Assembly: GCA_019635355.1 (NCBI GenBank)
Contig: JAHBZQ010000001.1
Coordinates: forward strand, 3,472,001-3,536,000
DNA: 64,000 nucleotides
Direction of reading: 5' to 3'
From: Rhizobacter sp.
GTDB lineage: Bacteria; Pseudomonadota; Gammaproteobacteria; Burkholderiales; Burkholderiaceae_C
Within the stretch, counting starts at the first letter, position 1. Every line of letters starts with the position of its first letter. The notes under the pieces were generated by a model that was not told the DNA's origin, searched no databases, and worked only from the letters and a program-made list of their open reading frames with translations. Shown here in pieces: positions 33,992 through 42,105 of this stretch. Made by a program: the position numbers and the translations under genes.

Positions 33992-34659
33992 CGTGCAGGC
34001 TCCTTGTTGGATTTGGGCAGGAAGCTCGCGCGCATGCGCCCGCTGAACTGGATCAGGCGGTCGAGGTGGCTGTATTCCATGCCCTCGGCCTGCACCTGTG
34101 TGTCGCCGCGCGTGACGGTCACGGGCAGGTGCGACTTCACGCGCTCGGTGTCGAGGAAGGCATGCAGGAACTCGCCGCGGAAATCGAGCGCCGGGGTCGT
34201 GGGCGTGGCTTCGCTGACCACCTGGGCACCGCCCAGCAGCTGCACCTCGGTGCCGGCGCCGTTGGCAATGCCGCGACGTGCGCTCGCGTAGGTGATGCGG
34301 CCGTCGGCGCCGATGGCGCGCAGCCGCACGTTGTCGATCTCGACAGTGTCGGTGTCGGGGTAGTGGCGCAGGGCGTCGCCGTCGATCTGCGCCTTGAGGG
34401 GCCCCTGCGCACCGAAGCGCTGCACCGAGAAATTGCGCATCTCGTAGTCGGGCTCGTGGCGCAACGGGGCAGCGGCGCGGTCGCGGTCGACCACCGGGGT
34501 GTTCTTCACCAGCCACCAGGTGCCCAGCGCCAGCAGTGCCATCAGCAGCAGCGGCAGGTAGGCCGAGAAGAATTCCAGCACGCGCCAGCGCCAGGGCTGT
34601 TCGCCATGGGCCGGCTTGGGATCGGCGGGCATGGGCACGCCAGCGGGCGGCGCGGTCAT
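33988..34659 (-). CDS. lptC: LPS export ABC transporter periplasmic protein LptC
   Basis: Bitopic inner-membrane protein of 223 residues. A single membrane helix (YLPLLLMALLALGTWWLVKN, about 33-52) is followed by a periplasmic jellyroll domain (DYEMRNFSVQRFGAQGPLKAQ, then IDGDALRHYPDTDTVEIDN). It bridges LptBFG to LptA in lipopolysaccharide transport. The ATG at 34659 is chosen because GGGGGG lies nine bases upstream; an ATG six codons earlier (34677) overlaps kdsC. Gene order kdsD-kdsC-lptC is conserved, but lptA and lptB do not follow. Confidence 0.88.
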   Translation of the reverse strand: MTAPPAGVPMPADPKPAHGEQPWRWRVLEFFSAYLPLLLMALLALGTWWLVKNTPVVDRDRAAAPLRHEPDYEMRNFSVQRFGAQGPLKAQIDGDALRHYPDTDTVEIDNVRLRAIGADGRITYASARRGIANGAGTEVQLLGGAQVVSEATPTTPALDFRGEFLHAFLDTERVKSHLPVTVTRGDTQVQAEGMEYSHLDRLIQFSGRMRASFLPKSNKEPAR

Positions 34660-34663
34660 GGGC

Positions 34664-35236
34664 TCAGCCCCCCGCATCGAGCGTGACGAGGTGGCCGTGC
34701 AGCAAGGCCGCGTAGCGGTTGGCGGCCATCAACAGCAGGTCGCAGAACTCGCGCGCGGCACCGTGGCCGCCGCTGGCGCCGGTCACGTGGTGCGCGATGG
34801 CACGCACTTCGGCGTGGCCATTGGCGGGGGCACAGGCAAAGCCGGCGCGGGTCATCAGCGGCAGGTCGGGCCAGTCGTCGCCCATCGCGGCCAGTGCCGG
34901 CCAGTCGAGCGAGAGCTGCTGCAGGATGCCGTGGGCCGCGGCGAGCTTGTCGTGCGCACCGTAGACGGCGTGCGCGATGCCGAGATCGGCCACACGGCGA
35001 CGCACGGCCGGCGAATCGCGGCCGGTGATGACGATGGGCGTGATGCCGCCTTGCGCCAGCAGCTTCAAGCCGTGGCCGTCGAGCGTGCTGAAGGCCTTGA
35101 ACTCCTCGCCGCGCTCGCCGATGTAGATGCGGCCGTCGGTGAGCACGCCGTCGACGTCGAAGATCGCTGCGCGCACGGCCTGGGCCTGGAGCAGCAGCTC
35201 GGGGGCGAAGCGCAGCACCGGGGCAAGTTCGCGCAT
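34664..35236 (-). CDS. kdsC: 3-deoxy-D-manno-octulosonate 8-phosphate phosphatase KdsC
   Basis: HAD-type phosphatase of 190 residues that dephosphorylates Kdo-8-phosphate. Catalytic motif FDVDGVLTDG (26-35, nucleophile D27), motif II PIVITGR with T/S, and motif III MGDDWPDLPLM are intact. Its first base shares a position with the last base of kdsD, so the two are coupled. Confidence 0.95.
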   Translation of the reverse strand: MRELAPVLRFAPELLLQAQAVRAAIFDVDGVLTDGRIYIGERGEEFKAFSTLDGHGLKLLAQGGITPIVITGRDSPAVRRRVADLGIAHAVYGAHDKLAAAHGILQQLSLDWPALAAMGDDWPDLPLMTRAGFACAPANGHAEVRAIAHHVTGASGGHGAAREFCDLLLMAANRYAALLHGHLVTLDAGG

Positions 35237-36237
35237 CAGATGACCTTCGCGCGCATCAGGTCGTTGAAGTTGAGCGCGCCCACCAGCCGACCATCGGCCT
35301 CGACGACGAGCACGCTCGTGATCCGGTGCGCCTCCATCAGGTCGGCGGCCTCCACCGCGAGCACGTCGGGGCGGATGGTGCGCGGCGCCTTGTGCATCAC
35401 GTCGGCCGCCGCGAGCGCACGCAGGTCGCGGCCGCTTTCGACACCGCGGCGCAGGTCGCCGTCGGTGAAGATGCCCAGCACCTTGCCCTGCGCATCGGTG
35501 ATGGCGGTGGCGCCCAGGCCCTTCTGCGTCATCTCGCGCATCATGTCGACGAAGGGGGTGTCGGGTGCGACGCGCGGCACGTCGTCGCCGCTGCGCATCA
35601 CGTCGCGCACGTGCGTGAGCAGCTTGCGGCCGAGGCTGCCGCCGGGGTGCGAGCGGGCGAAGTCTTCCTCGCGGAAGCCCCGCGCATCGAGCAGCGCCAC
35701 GGCCAGCGCATCGCCGAGCGCCATCTGCGCGGTGGTGCTGGCGGTGGGCGCGAGGTTGAGCGGGCAGGCTTCGGCATCGACCGCGCTGTCGAGCACGATG
35801 TCGGCATGCTGCGCGAGGGTGGACTCGCGCCGGCCGGTCATCGCGACGAGCGTCACGCCGATGCGGCGGATGGCCGGCAGGATGGCCGTGAGTTCGTTGG
35901 CTTCGCCGGAATTGGAGATGGCGAGCACCACGTCGCCAGGCGCGACCATGCCGAGGTCGCCATGGCTGGCCTCGGCGGGGTGCACGAAGAACGCGGGCGT
36001 GCCGGTGGAGGCGAGCGTGGCGGCGATCTTGCGGCCCACGTGGCCGCTCTTGCCCATGCCCATCACCACCACGCGCCCGGTGCAGCGCAGGATGGCCGAC
36101 ATCGCCTGGCCGAATTCGTCGCCGAGGCGGCCCTTCAGGCCGAGCAGCGCCTCGGCCTCGATGTCGATGGTCTTGCGCGCGAGTTGCAGCGCACGATCCA
36201 CATCAAGGCTGGCAGAAAGAGGGGTGGCAGAGGACAC
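35236..36237 (-). CDS. kdsD: Arabinose-5-phosphate isomerase KdsD/KpsF
   Basis: Isomerase of 333 residues converting ribulose-5-phosphate to arabinose-5-phosphate for Kdo synthesis. A SIS domain (VVVMGMGKSGHVGRKIAATL; STGTPAFFVHPAEASHGDLG; AISNSGEANEL) is followed by two CBS domains from about 215. Start chosen as GTG at 36237, which gives the usual family length (E. coli KdsD is about 328). The only ATG upstream (36357) would overlap the divergent antiporter gene and add an unusual basic leader. Confidence 0.93.
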   Translation of the reverse strand: MSSATPLSASLDVDRALQLARKTIDIEAEALLGLKGRLGDEFGQAMSAILRCTGRVVVMGMGKSGHVGRKIAATLASTGTPAFFVHPAEASHGDLGMVAPGDVVLAISNSGEANELTAILPAIRRIGVTLVAMTGRRESTLAQHADIVLDSAVDAEACPLNLAPTASTTAQMALGDALAVALLDARGFREEDFARSHPGGSLGRKLLTHVRDVMRSGDDVPRVAPDTPFVDMMREMTQKGLGATAITDAQGKVLGIFTDGDLRRGVESGRDLRALAAADVMHKAPRTIRPDVLAVEAADLMEAHRITSVLVVEADGRLVGALNFNDLMRAKVI

Positions 36238-36346
36238 GAGAGGGGCTGCGTGGGCAGGGCTGTCCAGTAGGATCGGGCGATTGTAGGCACGTGGCCTGTG
36301 CCCCTTTTGTCCACGCTTGTGCCCTCGTGCCGCCCGTTGCGCCCAC

Positions 36347-38350
36347 ATGGTCAGCACCCTTGAACTGGTCCTGCTCTACCTGATTGCCGCCGTGCTGGGC
36401 GTGGTGGCCTGCCGCATGCTGCGCCTGCCACCGATGCTGGGCTACCTGGCGGTCGGCGTGCTGATCGGCCCCAACGCGCTGGCGCTGGCGAAGAACTCAC
36501 CCAGCGTGAGCTACCTGGCCGAATTCGGCGTGGTGTTCCTGATGTTCGTGATCGGGCTGGAGTTCAACCTGCCCAAGCTCAAGAGCATGCGCAAGCTGGT
36601 GTTCGGCCTCGGCCTGAGCCAGGTGGTGCTCACCGTGCTGATCGCGCTCGCCGGCAACGCGTTGCTGGCCACGGCGTTTGCCGCCGTGGGGCGGGAGTGG
36701 GGCCTCAGCTGGCGCAGCGCCTTCGCGCTGGGCGGAGCGCTCGCCATGAGCAGCACCGCCATCGTGGTCAAGCTGATGGCCGAGCGGCTGGAACTGGAAA
36801 GCGAACACGGCCGGCGTGTGATGGGCGTGCTGCTGTTCCAGGATTTGGCGGTGGTGCCGCTCATCGTGCTCATCCCAGCGCTGGGATCGTCGCCCGAAGC
36901 GTTGATGCGCGAGCTGGCCTTCGCGTCGCTCAAGGCCGCGGCGCTGCTCACGGTGTTGCTGGTCGGCGGGCAGCGGGTGATGCGCTGGTGGCTCACGCTG
37001 GTGGCGCGGCGCAAGAGCGAAGAGCTCTTCATCCTCAACCTGCTGCTGGTGACCCTCGGCCTCGCGTGGATGACCGAACACGCCGGCCTGTCACTCGCGC
37101 TCGGGGCCTTCGTGGCCGGCATGCTGATCGCCGAGACCGAATACAAGCACCAGGTGGAGACCGACATCCGGCCCTTCCACGACGTGCTGCTGGGCCTCTT
37201 CTTCATCACCATCGGCATGAAGCTCGACATGGAGATCGTGCTCTCGCAGTGGCCGCTGGTGCTGGTGCTGAGCCTGATCCCGGTGGTGTTCAAGTTCGGC
37301 CTGGTGGCCGCGCTGGCCAAGCTCTTCGGGGCGGCCACGGGCACGGCGTTGCGCACCGGCCTGTACCTGGCGCAGGCGGGAGAGTTCGGCTTTGTGCTCG
37401 TCAACCTGGCGCAAGGCGAAGGGCTGTTGTCGCCCACGCTGCAGAGCGCGGTGCTGGCGAGCATGGTGCTCTCGATGCTGGCCACGCCGTTCATCGTGAT
37501 GTACAGCAACCGCATCGTGATGCGGCTGTCGTCGAGCGACTGGCTGATGCAGTCGGTGGCCATGACGACCATCGCCAAGCGCGCCATCAACACCGAGGCG
37601 CACATCATCATTTGCGGCTACGGCCGCAGCGGCCAGAACCTCGCGCGCCTGCTCGACCTGGAGCGCATCCCGTACATGGCGCTCGACCTCGACCCCGACC
37701 GTGTGCGCCAGGCCGCGGCGGCCGGGCAGAGCGTGGTGTTTGGCGATGCGGCACGCCTGCAGAGCCTGATGGCCGCCGGCCTCGCGCGTGCGAGCGCGGT
37801 GGTGGTGAGTTATCACGACACGCCCTCGGCGCTGAAGATCCTGCACCTGGTGCAGGAACACGCGCCGACCGTGCCGGTGGTGGTGCGCACGATCGACGAT
37901 GCCGACATCGAGCGCCTGCGCGCCGCGGGTGCCACCGAGGTGGTGCCGGAAGCGGTGGAGGGCTCGCTGATGCTCGCGAGCCACGCGCTGGCGCTCGTCG
38001 GCGTGCCGATGCGGCGCGTGATCCGGGTGGTGCAGGACCAGCGCGATGCACGCTACAGCCTCTTGCGTGGCTACTTCCACGGCGCCGACGACGACACGGT
38101 CGACGACCTGCAGCAGGCGCGGCTCCTGAGCGTGAGCCTGCCGCCGGCCGCGGCGAGCCTGGGCCAGCCGCTGGCCGACCTGGCCCTGCACGCCGTGGGG
38201 GTGAGCGTGGTGTCGGTGCGGCGCGCGACCGGCTCGGTCACCCAGCAACCCGACGACAGCGTCACCTTGCATGCCGGCGACACGCTGGTGCTGTCGGGTC
38301 TGCCGGAGGCCTTGGCGCTCGCCGAAGGCAAGCTGCTCGGGCGGGGCTGA
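36347..38350 (+). CDS. KefB/KefC-type CPA2 cation:proton antiporter with RCK domain
   Basis: Membrane transporter of 667 residues. The Na/H exchanger domain (about 1-385) has about twelve helices with GYLAVGVLIGPNALAL and LGAFVAGMLIAETEYKHQ. A TrkA-N/RCK NAD-binding domain (IIICGYGRSGQNLARLL, about 419-435) and a C-terminal TrkA-C domain (about 575-660) follow. ATG 36347 starts the conserved first helix; an upstream in-frame ATG at 36317 is basic and unlikely. It probably exports K+ or Na+ in exchange for protons under NAD(H) or nucleotide control. No KefF/KefG ancillary subunit is adjacent. Confidence 0.93.
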   Translation: MVSTLELVLLYLIAAVLGVVACRMLRLPPMLGYLAVGVLIGPNALALAKNSPSVSYLAEFGVVFLMFVIGLEFNLPKLKSMRKLVFGLGLSQVVLTVLIALAGNALLATAFAAVGREWGLSWRSAFALGGALAMSSTAIVVKLMAERLELESEHGRRVMGVLLFQDLAVVPLIVLIPALGSSPEALMRELAFASLKAAALLTVLLVGGQRVMRWWLTLVARRKSEELFILNLLLVTLGLAWMTEHAGLSLALGAFVAGMLIAETEYKHQVETDIRPFHDVLLGLFFITIGMKLDMEIVLSQWPLVLVLSLIPVVFKFGLVAALAKLFGAATGTALRTGLYLAQAGEFGFVLVNLAQGEGLLSPTLQSAVLASMVLSMLATPFIVMYSNRIVMRLSSSDWLMQSVAMTTIAKRAINTEAHIIICGYGRSGQNLARLLDLERIPYMALDLDPDRVRQAAAAGQSVVFGDAARLQSLMAAGLARASAVVVSYHDTPSALKILHLVQEHAPTVPVVVRTIDDADIERLRAAGATEVVPEAVEGSLMLASHALALVGVPMRRVIRVVQDQRDARYSLLRGYFHGADDDTVDDLQQARLLSVSLPPAAASLGQPLADLALHAVGVSVVSVRRATGSVTQQPDDSVTLHAGDTLVLSGLPEALALAEGKLLGRG

Positions 38351-38354
38351 CGAT

Positions 38355-38382
38355 GACAAAGGGGCCCGAAGGCCCCTTTGTC
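38355..38382. terminator. Bidirectional hairpin between convergent genes
   Basis: Perfect 12-bp stem GACAAAGGGGCC/GGCCCCTTTGTC with a CGAA loop, five bases after the antiporter stop and 21 before the convergent esterase stop. No strong T-tract, but its position suits both genes. Confidence 0.75.
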
Positions 38383-38402
38383 GTTCCCGGATTGCGCTGC
38401 GC

Positions 38403-39884
38403 TCAGGGAGGGCAGGCGCCACCATTCGCCGCGATCACCGGGCGGAAGAGCGCGGCCGCGGCACCCGCCGCCGCGTCCTCGGCCGTCGCCGCCCGCGTGA
38501 AGGTGCAACCGTAGGCCGGCGCGGCCACGGTCGCCGGGGTCAGCACGTCGTCACCCGCCGGCTTGGGGCCCCCTTCGGCCCAGGCGACCAGGTCACTGAA
38601 GGCTTCCACCTGCTCGGCGAGCGTGAAGTCGCAGTGGCTGATGCCGCGGATGGCGCGCTGCACCAAGCGGTCGCCATTGCCCCGGGCCACCGCACGCTGG
38701 CGGTAGACCTGCTCCATGTTGAAGGGCACGAAGAGGTCGCCCAGGGTGTGGATGGTCAGCACCGGCACGCTGAACTCGCCGTTGACCTTCGGGACCCAAC
38801 GCAGGCCGTCGCGGCGCAGGCGGTTGGCGTCGGGGTCGGCGGTGAGCTTCAGCGCCACGTTGTTGATCGCCGTGCTGCCGGCCGTGTCACCCGTGATCGT
38901 GTAGGTGAAGGCATTGGTGTCCAGCACGTTGCGGTTCAGGATGCCGTTGACCGTGCCATCGGAGCCGAAGGTGCTGTAGGCCGACTGGAAGCTGCGGCCG
39001 GCCGCCAGTGCCAGGTCGAACAGCGGGCGGTCGCCGCCGGTCAGGTTTTCGACGATGGAGGCGAAACGCGCGCCGTTCGCGGTCGGCACGATGGTGCTGG
39101 CGCTGAAGGTGCTGAACAGGTTGCCGGTGACGGCGGCCGAGATGTCGGCCCAGTTCTGCGTCGGGTAGCGCGGCACGCCGGCCACCGCCTGCGCGGCCAC
39201 CTGGATCCCGGCAAAGGTGTTGAAGAGCTCGGTGTCGCCGGTCACGCCGCACATCGGCACGGCACCGTCGTAGCGCACGCGGTTTCGCGCCGTGGCCAGG
39301 GTCTCCGCTTCCACCGCGGCGGCGGCGATGTGGCCGCCCATCGAGTGGCCAATGATGTAGGTCTTGGTCGGGGCTGCCAGCGTGCGGCCGTTGGCGGCGG
39401 CGATGCGGGTGAACTCGAGCGCCAGCGCGTTGGTGTCTTCGACGCCGGCCCGCACGTCGTACCAGTTCTTCGCGTAGCTGGAGGCGGCCCAGGCGTAGCC
39501 GTTCTCGATCAGGTAGCGGCGGATCGACGGGTTGCCGGTGGTCGGGGTGAGCGTGGTGCCGCGGTAGCCGTGGGCGTACATCACGAGCTTGCCGTTCCAG
39601 TTGGTCGGCACTTCGACGCGGTAGGAGGCGCCGTTGAGCACGCCCGCCCAACGGTCGGTCGTGACGGCGACGCCGGCCATCGCCGTGAAGCTCGGGCCGT
39701 TAGCGCCGGCGGCGTAGTCGGGGTAGACGGTGGTGTTGTCGAGCGGCACCGGCGTGAAGACGCGGGTGTCCTGTGCGCGGGTCTCTTCGGGTGCCGGCGG
39801 GTCGTCATCGCCGCCGCCGCAAGAGGCCAGGACCACGGCTGCGGCGAGGGCCGCCAGCCGGAAGGGGGAGAAGTGTTGCTGCAT
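38403..39884 (-). CDS. Lipoprotein alpha/beta hydrolase (esterase-like)
   Basis: Exported protein of 493 residues. A lipoprotein signal (LAALAAAVVLASC, lipobox LASC at about 18-21) is followed by a Gly/Asp linker, so it is anchored in a membrane. The alpha/beta hydrolase core has KLVMYAHGYRG near 100 and the nucleophile elbow GHSMGGH near 180; the C-terminal GISHCDF may carry the catalytic His. Total fold resembles secreted depolymerase/tannase-type esterases, but the substrate is not evident. The ATG has AGGAG five bases upstream. Confidence 0.85.
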   Translation of the reverse strand: MQQHFSPFRLAALAAAVVLASCGGGDDDPPAPEETRAQDTRVFTPVPLDNTTVYPDYAAGANGPSFTAMAGVAVTTDRWAGVLNGASYRVEVPTNWNGKLVMYAHGYRGTTLTPTTGNPSIRRYLIENGYAWAASSYAKNWYDVRAGVEDTNALALEFTRIAAANGRTLAAPTKTYIIGHSMGGHIAAAAVEAETLATARNRVRYDGAVPMCGVTGDTELFNTFAGIQVAAQAVAGVPRYPTQNWADISAAVTGNLFSTFSASTIVPTANGARFASIVENLTGGDRPLFDLALAAGRSFQSAYSTFGSDGTVNGILNRNVLDTNAFTYTITGDTAGSTAINNVALKLTADPDANRLRRDGLRWVPKVNGEFSVPVLTIHTLGDLFVPFNMEQVYRQRAVARGNGDRLVQRAIRGISHCDFTLAEQVEAFSDLVAWAEGGPKPAGDDVLTPATVAAPAYGCTFTRAATAEDAAAGAAAALFRPVIAANGGACPP

Positions 39885-40123
39885 GGGGTCTCCTGTGATC
39901 GATCTGCTTTTGCAAACGCGCGTCGTGCGCACGTTCTGCCCGACGGTATCCGGGCGTGCTTTTGTGCGATCAGCGGGGATACCCGTTACAGCTCGTCACG
40001 TGGGGGACAAACGGTTCTGCAAGCCGGAACGCGGCGCGAACCTGGCCGATGCTGCCACTCCCGTGGCACGAAACGGCAATCGACAGCGCCCCGGCCGGCA
40101 GCGGTTGGCCGGGGCGGGCGCCG
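39885..40123. other. Intergenic region, nothing recognised
   Basis: A 239-base gap between the esterase start and the stop of the cNMP-binding gene. It contains the presumed esterase promoter but no clear -35/-10 pair, repeat or terminator. Confidence 0.5.
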
Positions 40124-40591
40124 TCAGGCGAAAGGCATCTTGCTGGCCATGTTGGCGCGCATGCGCTGCGCCATCACCGCGCCAGCCGCCCGCACCAGCT
40201 CGAGCGCCAGGGCGGGGGAGCGCTGGGCCAGCTCTTCCAGGCGCGGGCCGCGCAGCGCCCACACCATCGACGGGGTGACCGCCTCGACGCTCGCCATGCG
40301 CGGGCCGTCGCCGAAGATGCCCGGCTCGCCCACCACCGAACCGGGGCGCAGGATCGCGATGCGGTTGCTGCCCGGGGGGCCGCCGGTCACGAACACCTGC
40401 AGCGAGCCGCGGCCCAGGAAGTACATCGTGCGGTCGGTGTCGCCCTGCTTGATGAGCAGGTCGCCGGCGCGGATGTCGTGCTGCGTGAAGTAGGGGCCGA
40501 TGGTGCGCCAGTGTTCGGCGTTGAGCCGGGCCCGGAACGCGTCTTCGGTGTTGAGCGTCTGGATCGCGTTGACCAGTTCGTTGAAGTCCAT
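40124..40591 (-). CDS. Cyclic-nucleotide-binding domain protein without DNA-binding domain
   Basis: Protein of 155 residues that is essentially one CRP-type cNMP-binding domain: IRAGDLLIKQGDTDRTMYFL, GSLQVFV, IAILRPGSVVGEPGIFGDGP (phosphate-binding cassette region) and RMASVEAVTPSMVWAL. The phosphate-binding Arg-Ser/Thr pair of true cAMP binders is replaced by RMAS. There is no C-terminal helix-turn-helix. Start ATG 40591 is at the family start. Likely a stand-alone sensor or regulator of another protein; partner unknown. Confidence 0.85.
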   Translation of the reverse strand: MDFNELVNAIQTLNTEDAFRARLNAEHWRTIGPYFTQHDIRAGDLLIKQGDTDRTMYFLGRGSLQVFVTGGPPGSNRIAILRPGSVVGEPGIFGDGPRMASVEAVTPSMVWALRGPRLEELAQRSPALALELVRAAGAVMAQRMRANMASKMPFA

Positions 40592-40706
40592 GATGAGTCG
40601 GCCGCGGAGTGAGTAGGCGCGGCGGGCGCCGCGTGGGGCGATTATCGGCTCGCCCCGCCGCGTCAACAACGAAGGGCAACCCGCGGGCGGCGGGTCCTCA
40701 CTCGCC

Positions 40707-42080
40707 TTACTTGCCGATACAGAAGCGGCTGAAGATCTCGCCCAGCAGGTCGTCGGGCGTGAAGGCGCCGGTGATCTCGGCGAGCGCGTTGTGGCCCAGC
40801 CTCAGCTCTTCGGCCAGCAGGTCGAGGGCAGGCTGGGCAGACTGCAGTTGCGCGCGGGCCATCGCGAGGTGATCGCGGGTGCGCTGCAGGGCGTCGACAT
40901 GCCGGGCGCGGGCGATGTAGACGCCTTCGGGCTGCGCGTGCCAGCCGGCGAGCCGGAGCAAGGTGTGGCGCAGGGTGTCGAGGCCGTGGCCGGTCTGCAC
41001 CGAGATCGCCACACCATCGCCTTCGGGCGCCGCGCGCAGGTCGTGCTTGTTGAACACGTGCACCACCCGCGCGGCGAGCGGCGCGAGGCGTTTTGCGATC
41101 GCGGCGTCGTCGGTGTCGTAGGCCGGCTCGCCGACCCGCGTGAGGTCGTGCAGGAAGAGCACGGCGTCGGCCTGGCCGATGGCGTCCCAGCTGCGGGCGA
41201 TGCCGATGCGTTCGACCTCGTCGCCTGCGTCGCCGAGCTCGCGCAGGCCGGCGGTGTCGATCACGTGCAGCGGCACACCTTCGATCTGGATGGTCTGGCT
41301 GACCTTGTCGCGGGTGGTGCCGGGGATGGGGGTGACGATAGCGAGTTCCGCCCCGGCCAGCGCGTTGAGCAGCGAACTCTTGCCGACGTTGGGTTGGCCC
41401 GCGAGCACGACGCGGATGCCTTCGCGCAGCAGCGCCCCCTGGCGCGCGTGGTCGAGCACGGTGGCGAGCTGGGCGTTGATCGCATCGAGCTGGCCTTGCG
41501 CATCGGCCTGGCGCAAGAAGTCGATTTCTTCTTCGGGAAAGTCGAGTGTCGCCTCGACCAGCATGCGCAGGCGCACGATCTGCTCGCGCAGGGTGTCCAC
41601 TTCGCTGGAGAAGGCACCCGAAAGCGAGCGGCTGGCCGAACGCGCCGCGGCTTCGGTGCTGGCGTCGATGAGGTCGCTCACGGCCTCGGCTTGCGCGAGG
41701 TCGAGCTTGTCGTTGAGGTAGGCACGCTCGGTGAATTCGCCCGGCTCGGCCAGGCGCAGGCCGATGTCGCGGCCGAGCTCGAGGCAGCGGGCGAGCAGCA
41801 GCTGCAGCACCACCGGCCCGCCGTGGGCCTGGAGTTCGAGGACGTCTTCGCCGGTGTACGAATTCGGCGCGGGGAAATGGATCGCGAGGCCGCGGTCGAT
41901 GGGCTGGCCGTGCGCGTCGAGGAAGGGGAGGTAGGTCGCGTGGCGCGGGGCGAGAGCCCGGCCGCACACACCCTCGATCAGCGGCTGCAGGTCGCGCCCC
42001 GAGGCGCGCACGATGCCCACCGCACCCCGCCCGGCGGCGGTGGCGATGGCCACGATGGGCTGGTGATGGCGCGGCAGCAT
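40707..42080 (-). CDS. mnmE: tRNA modification GTPase MnmE
   Basis: GTPase of 457 residues forming, with MnmG, the enzyme that modifies U34 of certain tRNAs. The N-terminal folate-binding domain starts PIVAIATAAGRGAVGIVRAS. The G domain has GQPNVGKSSLLNALAG (G1), TPIPGTTRD (G2), DTAGLRE (G3) and NKHD (G4). The C-terminal catalytic Cys lies in the final FCIGK motif. Conserved position beside yidC. Confidence 0.97.
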   Translation of the reverse strand: MLPRHHQPIVAIATAAGRGAVGIVRASGRDLQPLIEGVCGRALAPRHATYLPFLDAHGQPIDRGLAIHFPAPNSYTGEDVLELQAHGGPVVLQLLLARCLELGRDIGLRLAEPGEFTERAYLNDKLDLAQAEAVSDLIDASTEAAARSASRSLSGAFSSEVDTLREQIVRLRMLVEATLDFPEEEIDFLRQADAQGQLDAINAQLATVLDHARQGALLREGIRVVLAGQPNVGKSSLLNALAGAELAIVTPIPGTTRDKVSQTIQIEGVPLHVIDTAGLRELGDAGDEVERIGIARSWDAIGQADAVLFLHDLTRVGEPAYDTDDAAIAKRLAPLAARVVHVFNKHDLRAAPEGDGVAISVQTGHGLDTLRHTLLRLAGWHAQPEGVYIARARHVDALQRTRDHLAMARAQLQSAQPALDLLAEELRLGHNALAEITGAFTPDDLLGEIFSRFCIGK

Positions 42081-42105
42081 CGCCGAATGCTCCCCGCGCG
42101 CTCGC

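Noticed and set aside
36238..36357. Longer KdsD from an ATG at 36357
   Set aside because: It would overlap the divergent antiporter start and add a basic leader unlike the family; the GTG at 36237 gives normal length.
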